64,000 bases of DNA from Ovis canadensis (GCF_042477335.2 NC_091260.1:46271001-46335000), one strand, 5' to 3'; positions 35,020 through 47,359 are shown, counted from the stretch's first letter. Numbers and translations are program-made. The notes: generated from the sequence alone by a model not told the origin.

Positions 35020-35112
35020 TTATAATATATATAATATTATATAATATATAATCATATAATATTATATAATATCATATAATATTATATAATCATATAATAT
35101 ATAATATATAAT
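35020..35112. repeat. (ATATT/ATAATC)n AT-only array
   Basis: Irregular repeats of 'ataatattatataatatataatcat'. Self-complementary and able to fold back. Likely length-variable. Confidence 0.85.
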
Positions 35113-36794
35113 CAAGGAAATAAATATTCTCTTCAACATTGCATTCACATAGTAATTGCAGAACCAGAGGGTATGGTTACCTTTAACTTAGGATAGTCTA
35201 TGTAAAGTTTTAATTTCATTTCTTACAATTTCCTTACAAGTTGTATAAATAAGTGCATATATATTTCCCTATATACAACTTGAGTTAAGAAACAGAATTT
35301 AAAGTATTCCATTTATATTGTATCTAGGATGCTAATCAGTGAGTTGAGAAAATCTCAGTTCATTCATTAATTGGTGATTTTTAAAATCTGAATTGATTGA
35401 TTGACTATATTAGATCATTAACTTAATACATCAAAATATTTTGGATTAAATATTATCATACATGGAATTTGCTCTAAAATCATTCAACTTGAAATAGCAG
35501 TGTCTAGAAAATAAAAGTTTCCCATGAGCTGATACTTATTGAGTCTGAATGATGAGTATGTGAAGGTTTATTTACTGTTCTCTACACTTTTGCAAGTGTG
35601 TGAAATTTTTCATGATGAAATATATTAAAAGACACCAAGTAATAAGATAGCTGTGACTGCAAATTACCAAAATGTTTGTTATTTACCACCAGAGCAGTAT
35701 AGGTTTGCAAAAGCTGGCCATCATAAACATACACTCAGAGCAAATTATGAATCTGTTCACGTTCAGCACTAGAGTTGTGGACAGCTACTCTGAATGTAGT
35801 TTATAGCTTAGATACAGAATCCCGTAAGTTTATGCATTTACTAAGACAAATACAGGATTTAGCCAAAGGTGTAGTCTTAAATGATGCTAGAATGGTAGTC
35901 GGGAAAGTGAATAAAAGCACAAATAGTCATTGAGTCTAATTCTTTGTTTTTCTGTACTGAGCATTTTTCAGAGCTCCCAGATACTTGTCCTTCCTGTATC
36001 TCACACTATGTCCAAATTTCTGACACTATCTCCCATTGCTGATCTGTAGTTCTAGGGCTAAGGCTAGACTGAGAGCTCATTATCTGACTTTTCTTCTCAG
36101 AATCTCTTCCTCTAAGGTGTTACTGGTGTCCTACAGCATTACCTTTGCCTGTCAGACAGCCCTAGATATAGATGATTGCCTTTGGGGTTTGCAAGAAGAG
36201 ACTGAAAAGAAATGCAAATTGAGTGAGTTATTCTGCAGCAGGGATTATCATTGCTTCTGTGTACCTTTGGAACTATTCGAGAATGGCAGGGTAGAAGAGG
36301 TTTTGCAGGGCATACATGTGCATGAACACTCATGAGCTTGTGCATGCAGGCATAAAAATTGCTTTATTGCATCAATCTGCTCATGCCATAAAATGTAAGT
36401 GAAAATTTTACTGATGAAGAGTACATATCAAAGTTGTCAATGTCATTAATCATTTGCAAAGGTCTACTAGACTAGTACTCTTAAAGCTCCAAATAAATTA
36501 AGTTGGGCTGTGTCCTTCTACTTATTGGTCAGAGAGAAAAATAGTCCCTGACATCTAGGATTTCTGGGATTATTAGCCAGGCCTTGGTGTTCACCTGTTA
36601 AACATAAACACATTCATGGAACATTGACACTGGACAAGGCCACTCCAAGACCTTGAGCAACTGCAACAAATAAGAACATGAACCCTCTGTAATCATATCT
36701 AAAACAGATAAAACATTAGTAGTGTATATGTCACAAAAATGATCTGATATACCCTACTCTAATGAGTGACTCTTGCTTCTTTATTTCTTATCAG

Positions 36795-36827
36795 TTCAAT
36801 TCAGTTGCTCAGTCATGTTCGACTCTA
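36795..36827 (-). mobile_element. minimal BovB 3' tail, antisense
   Basis: About 33 bp: CAGTTCAATTCAGTTGCTCA followed by 'gtcatgttcgactc'. The shortest BovB tail in the window. Confidence 0.65.
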
Positions 36828-37194
36828 GCCTTAGTCTAGTATCTCCTCCTTGTAGATAAGATTTATGAAGATACTCATTGAATTACTCCCTACACCACTT
36901 CCTGACAGAATCCTAATCAAAGCAAAGCCCAATTTTCTTAAATCCTTCTTAAATCTCCAAATAGAAGAGAAAGTCCTATAATATGTACTTTCTAACACTC
37001 TCTTACTTATATGGCCCAGGGTTCCCGTGATGTGGATTCTTCCTTACTACAAAAAGCTATAAATCCAACTTGTATAATTTCAGGTATGTTCTTGGCAATC
37101 ATTGGCTAGAGGATAAACTATTATGAAAGAGTTACAATGGGAACCTTATAATTGGTGAAGCAAGCATGGTTCTTCTGTCCAACCATCATTTGTC

Positions 37195-37979
37195 ATTAGC
37201 TTTTAAAATTGTGACAAAATATACATAACATAAAATTTACCATCTTAATTATTTTTAAGTGTAAAATTCAGGGGCATTAAGTACTTTCACATCATTGTGC
37301 GACTACTACCATTATCCATCCATCCAATTTTTTAATGATCCTAAACGGAAACTCTGTATCAGTTAAACAGTCCTCATTCTCCACTCTTCCAGCCCTTCAT
37401 AACACTGTTCTGCTTTCTGTCTGTATGAATTTGATTGTTTCAGGTACTCTACATAAGTGAAATCATAGAATATTTTCCCTTTTATGTCTGGCTTGTTTCA
37501 TTTAGTATAGTGTCTTCAGAGTTCATCTGTGTTGTAGCAGGTATCAGAAGTTCCTTCCTTTTACAGGCTGGGGACTTCCCTGATAGTACAGTGGCCCAGA
37601 ATCTGCCTGCCAATACAGGGGACATGGGTTTGATCCCTGCTCCATAAGATCCCACGTGCCCTGGAGCCACTAAGTCCGTGCTCTAAAGCTATTGAAGCCT
37701 AGAGCCTATGAGCTGAAACAAGAGAAGCCACTGTAATGAGGAACCTGGGCACCATAATGAAGGAAGTCCTTGCTTGCTGCAACTGGAGAAAGCCTGCACA
37801 CAGCAGTGAAGATGCAAGGCAGCCAAAAATATATAAATTAAAAATAAAGGCTGAATAATATTTCATTATATGTTTATACTACATTATATTTATCCATTCA
37901 TCTGTCAATGGATATTTGAGTTGTTTCAACTTTTTACAATTGTGTATAATGCTCCTATGAACACTGGCATAATTATGGA

Positions 37980-37982
<3 letters not shown>
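37195..37982 (-). mobile_element. L1 3' part, antisense, split by CHR
   Basis: The first block runs 37195-37565 ('attgtgacaaaatatacataacataaaatttacc', 'ttcatctgtgttgtagcagg'). The second block runs 37842-37982 ('ggctgaataatatttcattatatg', 'ccattcatctgtcaatggatatttgagttg'). The two are adjacent in L1. Confidence 0.75.
37568..37841 (+). mobile_element. CHR-type SINE
   Basis: The tRNA head ('ggacttccctgatagtacagtggcccagaatctgcctgcc') and the CHR body ('tgccctggagccactaagtcc', 'gaacctgggcaccataatg', 'gagaaagcctgcacacagcagtgaagatgc') end in an A-rich tail. Confidence 0.8.

Positions 37983-38020
<38 letters not shown>
37982..38020. repeat. (AT)n microsatellite
   Basis: About 19 AT units. A BovB fragment follows directly, and AT-rich text resumes at 38288-38350, so the BovB probably landed in an existing AT array. 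Confidence 0.9.
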
Positions 38021-38021
<1 letters not shown>

Positions 38022-38022
38022 C

Positions 38023-38287
38023 AGTTCCAGTTCAGTCGCTCAGTTGTGTCCGACTGTTTGTAACCCCACGAATTGCAGCACGCCAGGCCTCCCTGTCCAT
38101 CTCCAACTTCCGGAGTTCACTCAAACTCACGTCCATCGAGTCGGTAATGCCATCCAGCCATCTCATCCTCTGTCGTCTCCTTCTCCTTCTGCCCGCAATC
38201 CCTACCAGCATCAGAGTCTTTTCCAATGAGTCAACTCTTTGCATGAGGTGGCCAAAGTACTGGAGTTTCAGCTTTAGCATCATTCCT
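38023..38287 (-). mobile_element. BovB 3' fragment, antisense
   Basis: 'ccagttcagtcgctcagttgtgtccgactg' to 'gtactggagtttcagctttagcatcattcctt'. The complement keeps [20 protein letters not shown] and [20 protein letters not shown]. Truncated by design of the insertion, with AT repeats on both sides. Confidence 0.92.
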
Positions 38288-38349
38288 TATATCTATATAT
38301 ATGTATATTATATATGTAGATATATATATGTAAAAATATATATATCTAT

Positions 38350-38640
38350 ATACATTTTAGTAATAAGTAGAATAGTTTCAGGATTTTTTCTGACTCTACA
38401 TGCAGACCTAAAGCATTCTCCCTCTTCCTTCCCAGGCTAACCTCCACCCTCAGCAATTTACATGCTCTGGGAAATCAAACGTTTTGAGTGATGACCCCTG
38501 GAAATCTAGAAGTGTACATCATGTTATTTTCAAGTGTGACCAGTGACTTTACCAAGATAGAAATAAGGATGGAAAGAATTAGAGGAAAAGAGTTTAGAGA
38601 GGCAAAACACTTTTTATTTCAAAATATATTTCAAAATTAA
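38350..38640. other. short unannotated interval
   Basis: No gene or clear repeat is seen before the L1 begins. Confidence 0.4.
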
Positions 38641-38936
38641 GTTATGATGGAAAATGGCAGGTGAGTAAGATGGGGAGATTGCCTTCCTCCCCACAAATAC
38701 ATCAAAAATTCATTTGAATATGGGACAACTCCTACAGAACAACTTCTGAACAACAGCAGAAGACCCCGAACTTCCAAAAAGGCAAGACAGTCTTCTTAGA
38801 ATGAGGCAGGGCAAAAGATAAAGATGTAGAAAGAGACAAAGGATTTCAGGATGGAGACTTGTACCCCAAGGGAGAGAGTTGTGAAAGAGGAAAATTTTCT
38901 GCTTATTCATAAACCCCCTTATGGGTAGGGATGCCC

Positions 38937-39910
38937 CCTAGCAACTCGCATGGGGACTGGCCTTTCCTGAGGCCACCAGAGCGGGTCCCGGAGGTCCCCG
39001 TGGTAACTCGAGAGCACCTGCCGCAACTCGAGAAAATCCAGGAGGTTCTCCCCTCCAGGCGAGATGAGGCCCATTTCTGCTGAGGCGACTCGAGGCTAAT
39101 CACACCTTCCCTCTGGAACTTCGAAAGGGTCCTTCACACCCTTGCTGCAACTCAAGAAGTTCCCCGACATACCCGTCTCCACTCGAGAGGAAGCACGAGG
39201 GTCCCGCCCACATCCAGAGGAGCCCCGTTTCCGCCTCGTAGCTCGAGATGAGGGATCCTTTCCCTGCTTCGTTGGGAAAGAATTCCCGGCGTTCCCGTGG
39301 CATCTCAAGAGGAGGCGCTCTCAACAGGAAAGGCGAGAGGAACTCCAGCATCGTGCCACCATTCCAAGAGTCCCCCAGATGTCTCAGTCTATTCCAGAGG
39401 AACCTGTTTTCCCTGCACTGCCTCGACTTTCACGTCGACGATCGACTCACACCACGGTGGCACGTGGGACAGCCCTGTGGGAAAGACTCGTGGGAAAGCC
39501 TCGAGGGAAAGCCACAGATCCCTTGATCCACGCAACGGGAAGCGTGACACTGCTGCTACAGCTCGGGAGGAAAGCGGACGTGCATGCCCCCACTCGAGAC
39601 GAAGACTGACTCCCCTTTGGAGACTCCAGAAGTACCCCAAGATCCATGTCAGCACTGGAGAAGAATCCTCAGGTTCCGGCCCCGGCTCCACACAAGGTCT
39701 TAGGCCCCGGCATCGACTGGAGAGGAATCTTGAGAGGCCTCCTAGCAACTCACATGGGGACTGGCCTTTCCTGAGGCCACCAGAGCGGGTCCCTGATGTC
39801 CCCGTCGTAACTCGAGAGCACCTGCCGCAACTCGAGAAAATCCAGGAGGTTCTCCCCTCCAGGCGAGATGAGGCCCATTTCCGCTGAGGCGTCTCGAGGC
39901 TAATCACACC
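38937..39910. repeat. satellite I-type DNA fragment, about 1.2 monomers
   Basis: GC- and CpG-rich insert unlike its flanks. CTCGAG sites occur at 39007, 39027, 39089, 39182, 39242, 39500, 39593, 39811, 39831 and 39893. Several spacings are multiples of 31 (62, 93, 93, 218, 62), the sub-period known for bovid and cervid satellite I. The first 170 bp (38937-39106) recurs at 39741-39910 with about six differences and no gap, giving a long period of 804 bp. That is near the ~0.8 kb satellite I unit recalled for sheep, goat and deer. Flanks on both sides are L1 5' UTR. No clear target duplication. Open frames of 150-196 codons here on both strands are by-products of the composition. Confidence 0.85.
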
Positions 39911-41371
39911 AGAGTTAAGTGAAACAGCGGGGGCTCAGAGGACAAAACAGAAAATGCATCACAGAAATCGCTGCCGAACAGCACTTCTTAACAGAGAAGT
40001 GCCTTGCGAGTCTCAGCCTGCTGCAGAAGCTGGGGATGGGATGCCGAGGCTCAGGCACAGGTGTCAGATCCCAGGGAGAGGTTTGGGATTAGCTGCCATG
40101 AGGATACTCTGAGGGGGCTACTTCAATGCAGTGGAGGGAGTCCAAAGAAAATACTGAGTGTCTCAGAATGGCAAGAAGTCGTCACCGGGACACTAATGCC
40201 ACACTTGCACACTGTCAGTGGCTGAGTGCCCACTGACAGCCACCAAAATCCCAAATCAAAACTGGTCAGAGCACCAGTTGTGAAATTAGATGTAACTGCC
40301 ACTTCTAAATCCAGGAAAGTGCCTGAGACAGAAAGCAAAAAGCCGCTGATGCAATCCTGACCCCAGAGGTGGCAGATACCACCAAGCTATGAGCAGGCAC
40401 AGGTTACTGCCCACACCTTCCTGGGAGCTTAAACAGCTAGATTCTTACTAGGGTCCCACAGCCTGAGGCCAGTTCCTCTGGGAGAGCACAGGACCTGCCT
40501 CAGATTGTAACAGCATCCAGCAGTTGTCTATTGCCGCAGGTACTCCCAGTTGTGCCACAGGTACATCCCAATTGTGGCTGCCATATTCGCCCTTTCCCCC
40601 AGCTCAAGTGAAGGAGTGAGCCTTAGTAAGTCTTGGCCTTAGCCCCATTGTGTCTGGGTGGGGAACAGACCGTGGACTTCAGGGGCAACTGTGAATTTTA
40701 GGAGCAAGTACAAGCTGGAATAAGGCCAGATCTGAGACTGAGCTGACCCCAGCCTGCCTACAACAGGTCCAGAGACCTTCCCAGAAATATTGGAGGATGT
40801 TGGTGTGAATCGTGCTGGTGTTCTGGACTGTTGAGTATTGCCTTCACCGAGTCTTGGGGTTTTGTCTTCTGTGCTATGTAGTTTGTGAGGTCTTGGCGCT
40901 ATAGTAGAGCTCAGGCATTAACACCTGAGATGGGAGACCCGAGCTCAAGACTTTGATCCACCAGAGAACCCCTGACTCCAGGGAACATTAATAGATGAGA
41001 TCCCTCCCACAGGTTTTCATCTCAACACTAAAACCTAGCCCCACCCAAAGGCCAGCAAGTTCCAGTGCTGGATGCCCCATGCTAATTCTTCAGCAAAACA
41101 GGGACACAACCCTGCACATTAGCAGACAGGATGCCCAAAGCCATACCAAACCCATAGACCTACAAAACACACTACTGGACATGGCACTATCCTTTAGAGA
41201 GATAAGATCCGGCTCCAGTCACCAGAACATAGGCATAAGTATCCCCAACCAGGAAACCTTCACAAAGTGCTGGTCCAACCCCATCCATGGAGGGCAGATT
41301 CTACAATTAAGAGGAACTACGACCTTCCAGCCTACAGAAAGGAGACCTCAAATACAGTAAACTGAACAAAA

Positions 41372-42310
41372 TGAAAAGGCAGAAACATGCAGTAGATGAA
41401 GCGACATGGTAAAAACCCACAAGACCAAACAAATGAAGAGGAAATAGGCATTCTCCTGAAAAAAATTCAGAGTAATGATTTTAAAGATGATCCAAAATCT
41501 TGAAAATAAAATGGAGACATGGATAAATAGACTGGAAGCATGGGTCGAGGAGATGCAAGAAATGTTTAACAAGAATCTAGGGTTAAAGGATAAACAATCA
41601 ATAATGAACAACATAATTCAATAATGAACAACATAATCTCAACATAATGTCTGAGATTAGAAATATACGGGAGAGAACCAACAGTAGAGTAACTGAGACA
41701 GAAGGACAGATAAAGGAGTTGGAAGATAAAATGGTAGAAATAACTGAAGCAGAAAATAATAAAGAGTCTCAGAGACCTCTGGGACAACATTAAGTGTAAC
41801 CATATTGACTCATAGAGGTCCCAGAAGAAGACAAAAGGAAAGGGCATGAGAAAATATTTGACGAGACTATAGCGAAAAAGTACCGAAAATGGGAAAGGAA
41901 ATAGTGACCCAGATCCAGGAAGCCCAGAGAGTTTCATACAAGATAAACCCAAGGAGAAGCACACCAAGACAAATTTGATATTAATCAAACTAACAAAAAT
42001 TAAACACAAAGAATAAATATTAAAAAGCAGCAAGGAAAAAGCAACAAATAACATACTAGGGGATCCCCACAAGGCTAATAGCTGATCTTCAACAGAAACT
42101 CTGCATGACAGAAGGGAATGAAAGGATACACATAAAGTGGTGAAAGAGGAAGATTTGCAACCAAGACTACTCTACCCAGCAAGAATCTCTTTCAGATTTG
42201 AATAGGAAATCAAAAATATACAGATAAGAAGAGAGAATTCAGCACCACCAAACCAGCTCTACAACAAATACTAAAGGAGCTTCTCTAGACAAGGAACACA
42301 AAAAGGAAAG
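41372..42310 (+). pseudogene. L1 ORF1 remnant
   Basis: Starts at ATGAAAAGGCAGAAACATGC, a typical L1 ORF1 beginning, and reaches 'ctaaaggagcttctctagac'. A stop occurs within the first 15 codons (...GACATGGTAA) and further frameshifts follow, so no ORF1 protein can be made. Coiled-coil-like text 'agagtaactgagacagaaggacagataaagg' is still visible. Confidence 0.7.
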
Positions 42311-42354
42311 GCATACAAAACAAATTCCAAAGAATAAAATAAATCATAACAAGA

Positions 42355-45300
42355 TCATACATATTGATAACTACCTTAAATGTAAATGAGTTAGGTGCTC
42401 CAACCAAAAGACAGAGATTGGCTGAATGGATACAACAATAAGCACTTTATATATGCTGTCTATAAGAGATCCACATCAAAACTAGGGACATATACATACT
42501 GAAAGTGAGGGGCTGGAAAAAGATATTCCATGTTAATGGAAATCAAAAGAAAGCAGGAGTTGCAGCACTCATATCAGATAAAATAGATTTCAAACTAAAG
42601 ATGATCACAAGAGACAAAGAAGGACACTACATAATAAACAAGGAATTAATCCAAGAAGAAGATATAACAATTGTAAATCTATATGCAACCAACTTAGAAG
42701 CACCTCAGTACATAAGCCAAATACTAACAATTATTAAAGAGTAGATCAACAGTAATACAATAACAGTGAGGGACATTAATACCCTACTCACATCAATGGA
42801 CAGATCATCCAAACAGAAAATTAGTAAGGAAACACAAGCTTTAAATGATACACTGGACAAGTTAGACCTAATTGAGATCTACAGGCATTTCATTCAAAAA
42901 CAACAGCTTTCACTTTCTTTTTTAATTACACATGGAATATTCTCCAAGATAGATTACATCCTGGTCCACAAATCAAGCCTTGGTAAATTTTTAAAAAGTG
43001 AATAATTCAAGCATCTTTTCTGACCACAATGCTGTAAGGTTAGATATCAACTATAGGGAAAAATACTATAAAAAACACAGACACTTGGAGGTTAAACAAT
43101 ACACTTCTGAATAACCAACAGATCGCTGAAGAAATCAAAAAAGGAAATAAAAATATGTCTAGAAACAAATAACAATGAAAACTTGACAATTCAAAGCCTA
43201 TGGGATACAGTAAAAATAGTGTTAAGAGGGAGCTTTCTAGCAATATAAGCCTGATTCAAGGAACAAGAGAGCCATCAAATAACCTAATCTTACACCTAAA
43301 GCAAGTAGAAAAAGAACAAAAATACCCCCAAAGTAGAAAGGAAGAAATCATAAAGATCATAGCAGAAATAAATGGAAAGGAATGAAGGAGACAATAGCAA
43401 AGATCAATAAAACTAAAAGCTGGTTCTTTGAGAAGATAAACAAAATTGACAAACTGTAAACCAGACTCATTAAAAAAAAAGAAACTCAAATGAATAAAAT
43501 TAGAAATGAAAAAAGAGAAGTTACAACAGATAACACAGAAATACAAAGGATTATAAAAGACTGCTATGAGCAACTATATGTCAATAAAAATGGACAACAT
43601 GGAAGAAATGAACAAATTCTTAGAAAAGTGTAACCTTTCAATACTGAACTAGGAAGAAATAGAGATTATGAACAGACCAATCACAAGCATGGAATCAAAA
43701 CTGTAATAAAAAAATCTTCCAACAAACAAAAGCCCAGGGCCAGATGGCTTCACAGGCGAATTCTGCCAGAAGTTTAGAGAAATAACATCTATACTGCTCA
43801 ACCCTTCCAAATAATTTCAGAGGAAGATAACGCCCAAACTCATTCTGTGAGGCCACCATCACCCTGATACCAAAACCAAAGATGCCACAAAAAATAAAAT
43901 TACAGGCTAATCAGTGATGAACATAGATGCAAAAATCCTCAACAAAAGGATTCTTCAATATATGCAAGTCAATCAGTGTGGTACACCATATTAACAAATT
44001 GAAAGATAAAAAACATATGATCATCTCAATAGATGCAGAGAAAGCCTTTGACAAAATTCAATATCCTTTTATGATAAAACCTCTCCAGAAAGTAGGCATA
44101 GAAGGAACATATCTCAGCATAATAAAGACCATATATGACAAACCTACAGTAAACATTATCCTCAGTGGTGAAAAACTGGAAGCATTTCCTTTAAAATCAG
44201 GAATAAAACAAGGGTGCACCCTCTTGCCATTATTAGTCAACATAGTTTTGGAAGTCCTAGCCACAGAAATCAGAGAAGCAAAGGAAATAAAAGGAATCCA
44301 GATTGGAAAAGAAGTAAAACTCTCACTGTTTGCAGATTAAATGATTCTCTATACAGAAAACCCTAAAGATGTCACCATAATATTACTAAAGCTAATCAAT
44401 GAATATAGTAAAGTTGCAGGATATAAAATTAATAAACAGAAATCCCTTGCATTCCTATGCACTAACAATGAAAAATCAGAAAGAGAAATTAAGGAAACAA
44501 TCCCATTCACCATTGCAACAAAAAGAATAAAACACTTAGGAATAAATTTACCTAAAGAGACAAAAGACCTATATGCAGAAAACCAGGAGACACTGATGAA
44601 AGATAACAAAATGACACAAACAGATGGAGAGACAGATCATGTTCTTGGACTGGAAGAATCAATATAGTGAAAATGACTATACTACACAAAGCAGTCTATA
44701 GATTCAGCGCAATCCCTGTCAAACTACCAATAATATTTTTCACAGGACTAGAACAAATAATTTCACAATTTGTATGAAAACACAAAAGACCCCAAATAAC
44801 CAAAGCAGTCTTGAGGAAGAAGAATGGAGCTGGAGAAATCAACCTTCCTAACTTCAAACTGTACTACAAAGCTACAGTCATCAAGATGGAAAGGTACTGG
44901 CACAAAAACAGAAATATAGACCAATGGAACAACATAGAAAACCTGGCGATAAGTCCATCAATGCACCTACTGGCACCTTATTTTTGAAAAAGGATGCAGA
45001 AATATACAATGGAGAAAAGACAGTCTCTTCATTAAGTAGTGATGGGAAAACTGGTCAGTTACATGTTAAAGAAGGATATTAGAACATTTCCTAACACCAT
45101 ACACAGTAATAAACACATAATATATTAAAGACATAAACATAAGGCCAGAAACTACAAAATTTTTAGAGGTAAACATAGGCAGAACACTCTCTAACACAAA
45201 TCACAGCAAGATCCTTTATGACCCACCTGCTAGAGTAGTGGAAATAAAAACAAAAATAAACAAATGAGGCTTAATTAAACTTCAAAGCTTTTGCACAGTA

Positions 45301-46330
45301 AAGTATAAACAAGGCGAAAAGACAACCCTCAGAATAGGAGAAAATAATAGCAAAAGAAACAACTGACAAGGGATTAATCTCCAAAACATACCAGCAGCTC
45401 ATGCAGCTCAATACAAGAAAAACAATGGAAAAAAAAAAAAAAGAAAAAGAAAAACAATCAAACTCAATCACAAAGTGGGCAGAAGACCTAAACATACATT
45501 TCTCCAAAGAAGACATATAGATGGCTAATAAGCACATGGAAAGATGCTCAGCGTTGTGCATTATTAGAGAAACGCAAATCAAAACTAGTTATCATCTCAT
45601 AGCTGTCAGAATGGCCATCATCAAAATGCCTACATGTAGTAAATGCTGGAGAGGGTGTGGAGAAAAAGAAACCTTCTTGCACTATTTATGGGAATGAAAA
45701 TTGATACAACCACTACGGAGAACAGTATGCAGATTCTTAAAAAAAAAACCACACAAAAAACAAAAAACAAAAACAACCTAGGACTAAAACTATCATATAA
45801 CTCAGCAATCCCACTACTGGGCATATACCCTGAGGAAACCATAACTGAAAAAGACACACGTACCCCAATGTTCATTGCAGCACTATTTATAATAGTTAGA
45901 ACATGGAAGCAACCTAGATGTCCACTGACAGATGAATGGATAAGTAAGTTGTAGTACAGGAATATAGTGGAATGTTGCTGCTGCTGCTAAGTCACTTCAG
46001 TCGTGTCCGACTCTGTGCGACCCCGTAGACGGCAGCCCACCAGGCTCCCTCATCAATGGGATTCTCCAGGCAAGAACACTGGAGTGGGTTGCCATTTCCT
46101 TCTCCAATGCATGAAAGTGCAAAGTGAAAGTGAAGTCACGTAGTCGTGTCCGACTCCTAGCAATCCCATAGACTGCAGCCTACCAGGCTCCTCCATTCAT
46201 GGGATTTTCCAGGCAAGAGTACTGGAGTGGGTTGCATGTTATTCAGCTATAAAAAGGAATGCATTTGAGTCATTTCTAGTGGGGGGATGAATGTAGGGGC
46301 TATTATACAGAGTGAAGTAAATCAGAAAGA
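42355..46330 (+). pseudogene. L1 ORF2 (endonuclease/RT) remnant
   Basis: Begins near 'attgataactaccttaaatgtaaatgag'. The endonuclease piece is at 42505-42744 (QKKAGVAALISDKIDF, DITIVNLYATN). The RT piece is at 43927-44340 ([39 protein letters not shown]). The catalytic FADD motif reads F-A-D-stop: TAA at 44338-44340 replaces the second aspartate codon. The frame then continues open (MILYTENPKDVTI) to 44667. Several other frameshifts are present, and a Bov-A2 interrupts the 3' part. Confidence 0.85.
45973..46234 (-). mobile_element. Bov-A2 SINE, antisense, inside L1
   Basis: Both units and the linker are present, from 'gctgctgctaagtcacttcagtcgtgtccgac' to 'ggcaagagtactggagtgggttgc'. L1 text ATGTT flanks it on both sides. 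It forms an inverted pair with the copy at 46373. Confidence 0.93.
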
Positions 46331-46339
46331 GAAAAAAAT

Positions 46340-46372
46340 TGTATATTGACACACACACATATATATATATAT
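46340..46372. repeat. (CA)n(TA)n microsatellite
   Basis: ACACACACATATATATATAT located at the insertion point of the next Bov-A2. Confidence 0.9.
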
Positions 46373-46642
46373 GGTGGAGAAGGCAATGGCACCCCGCTCC
46401 AGTACTCTTGCCTGGAAAATCCCATGGGCAGAGGAGCCTGGTAGGCTGCAGGCCATGGGGTCGCTAAGAGTTGGACACAACAGAGTAACTTCACTTTCAC
46501 TTTGCACTTTCATGCATTGGAGAAGGAAATGGCAACACATTCCAGTGTTCTTGCCTGGAGAATCCCAGGGACGGGGGAGCCTGGTGGGCTGCCATCTATG
46601 GGGTCGCACAGAGTTGGACACAACTGAAGTGACTTAGCAGCA
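46373..46642 (+). mobile_element. Bov-A2 SINE inside L1
   Basis: 'ggagaaggcaatggcaccccgctcc', linker 'cactttgcactttcatgcattggag', second unit, and end 'gacttagcagca'. Little diverged. CATATATA-type sequence is present on both sides. Confidence 0.93.
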
Positions 46643-47359
46643 TATATACATGGAATCTAAAAAGATAGTACTGATGAGCCTATTTGAAAGGCAAGGGCAT
46701 GCAAACATAAAGAACAGACTTTTGGACACAGTGGGGGAAGGAGAGGGTGGGATGTTTTGGGAGAATAGCACTGAAACATATACATTACTGTATGTAAAAT
46801 AGATAGCCTTTGGAAGTTTGCTGTATGATGCAGAGAACCCAAAGTTGGTGCTCTGTGACAAGTTAGAGGAGTGGGATGGGGAAGGAGGTTGAAGAGGGGT
46901 TCAAGATGGGGGGGGACTTATGTATATCCATGGCCGATTCATGTTGATGTATGGCAGAAACCAACACAATATGTAATTATCCTCTCATTAAAAATAAAAA
47001 TGAAACAGAAAAGATTTAATGAGATCCTCCATCATAAAATTGTCCCGGCATTTTGACAGCATCCAATTTATAAGAAACTCCCGCTTCCTTAGACCTTACC
47101 CTGAAATCTCTCAATTAGATCCTGAATCTTTTATTAAGTACTTTCTAGCATCTCATTATTGAGACACTCTGCCATTCCCTTTTCCTGCTCTCTTGTGTTC
47201 TTCCTCTAGGTAACTTTAATAAATTCCACTTGTTCAAAAGAAAAAACAACTAAGTTATAAGTTGTTTGCTACATTGTGAAGTACAGAAAAACAGGGATGC
47301 TAGAGGAGGGCTTTTGACATTGAGGCCAGAGATCCAGCCAAGTAATTTATTTATTCAAT

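Larger units (their letters stand above)
34658..37194. other. mostly unannotated intergenic stretch
   Basis: It contains the ATAT-rich array at 35020-35112 and a tiny BovB tail at 36795-36827. Otherwise it is unique-looking AT-rich DNA without a gene. Confidence 0.45.
38643..47005 (+). mobile_element. near full-length L1 LINE, dead, with satellite and SINE insertions
   Basis: The 5' UTR starts near 38643 ('ggaaaatggcaggtgagtaagatgg', 'gacaactcctacagaacaacttctg'), is interrupted by satellite DNA (38937-39910) and continues to about 41370. ORF1 and ORF2 remnants follow. The 3' UTR ends near 46985 with 'cattaaaaataaaaatg'. Two Bov-A2 copies (45973-46234 and 46373-46642) interrupt the 3' part. 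Without its insertions it would be about 6.9 kb, close to full length for an L1. I could not find a clear target duplication. Confidence 0.85.

Noticed and set aside
39142-39907. Open frames of 155, 196 and (minus strand) 172 codons in the CpG-rich block
   Set aside because: They lie entirely in the satellite repeat, overlap on both strands and contain no recognisable domain. Few stops are expected from the GC-rich 31-bp repeats.
38937-39910. CpG-island promoter for an L1-driven transcript
   Set aside because: The CpG richness is explained by satellite sequence. The L1 it sits in is dead, and no exon follows.
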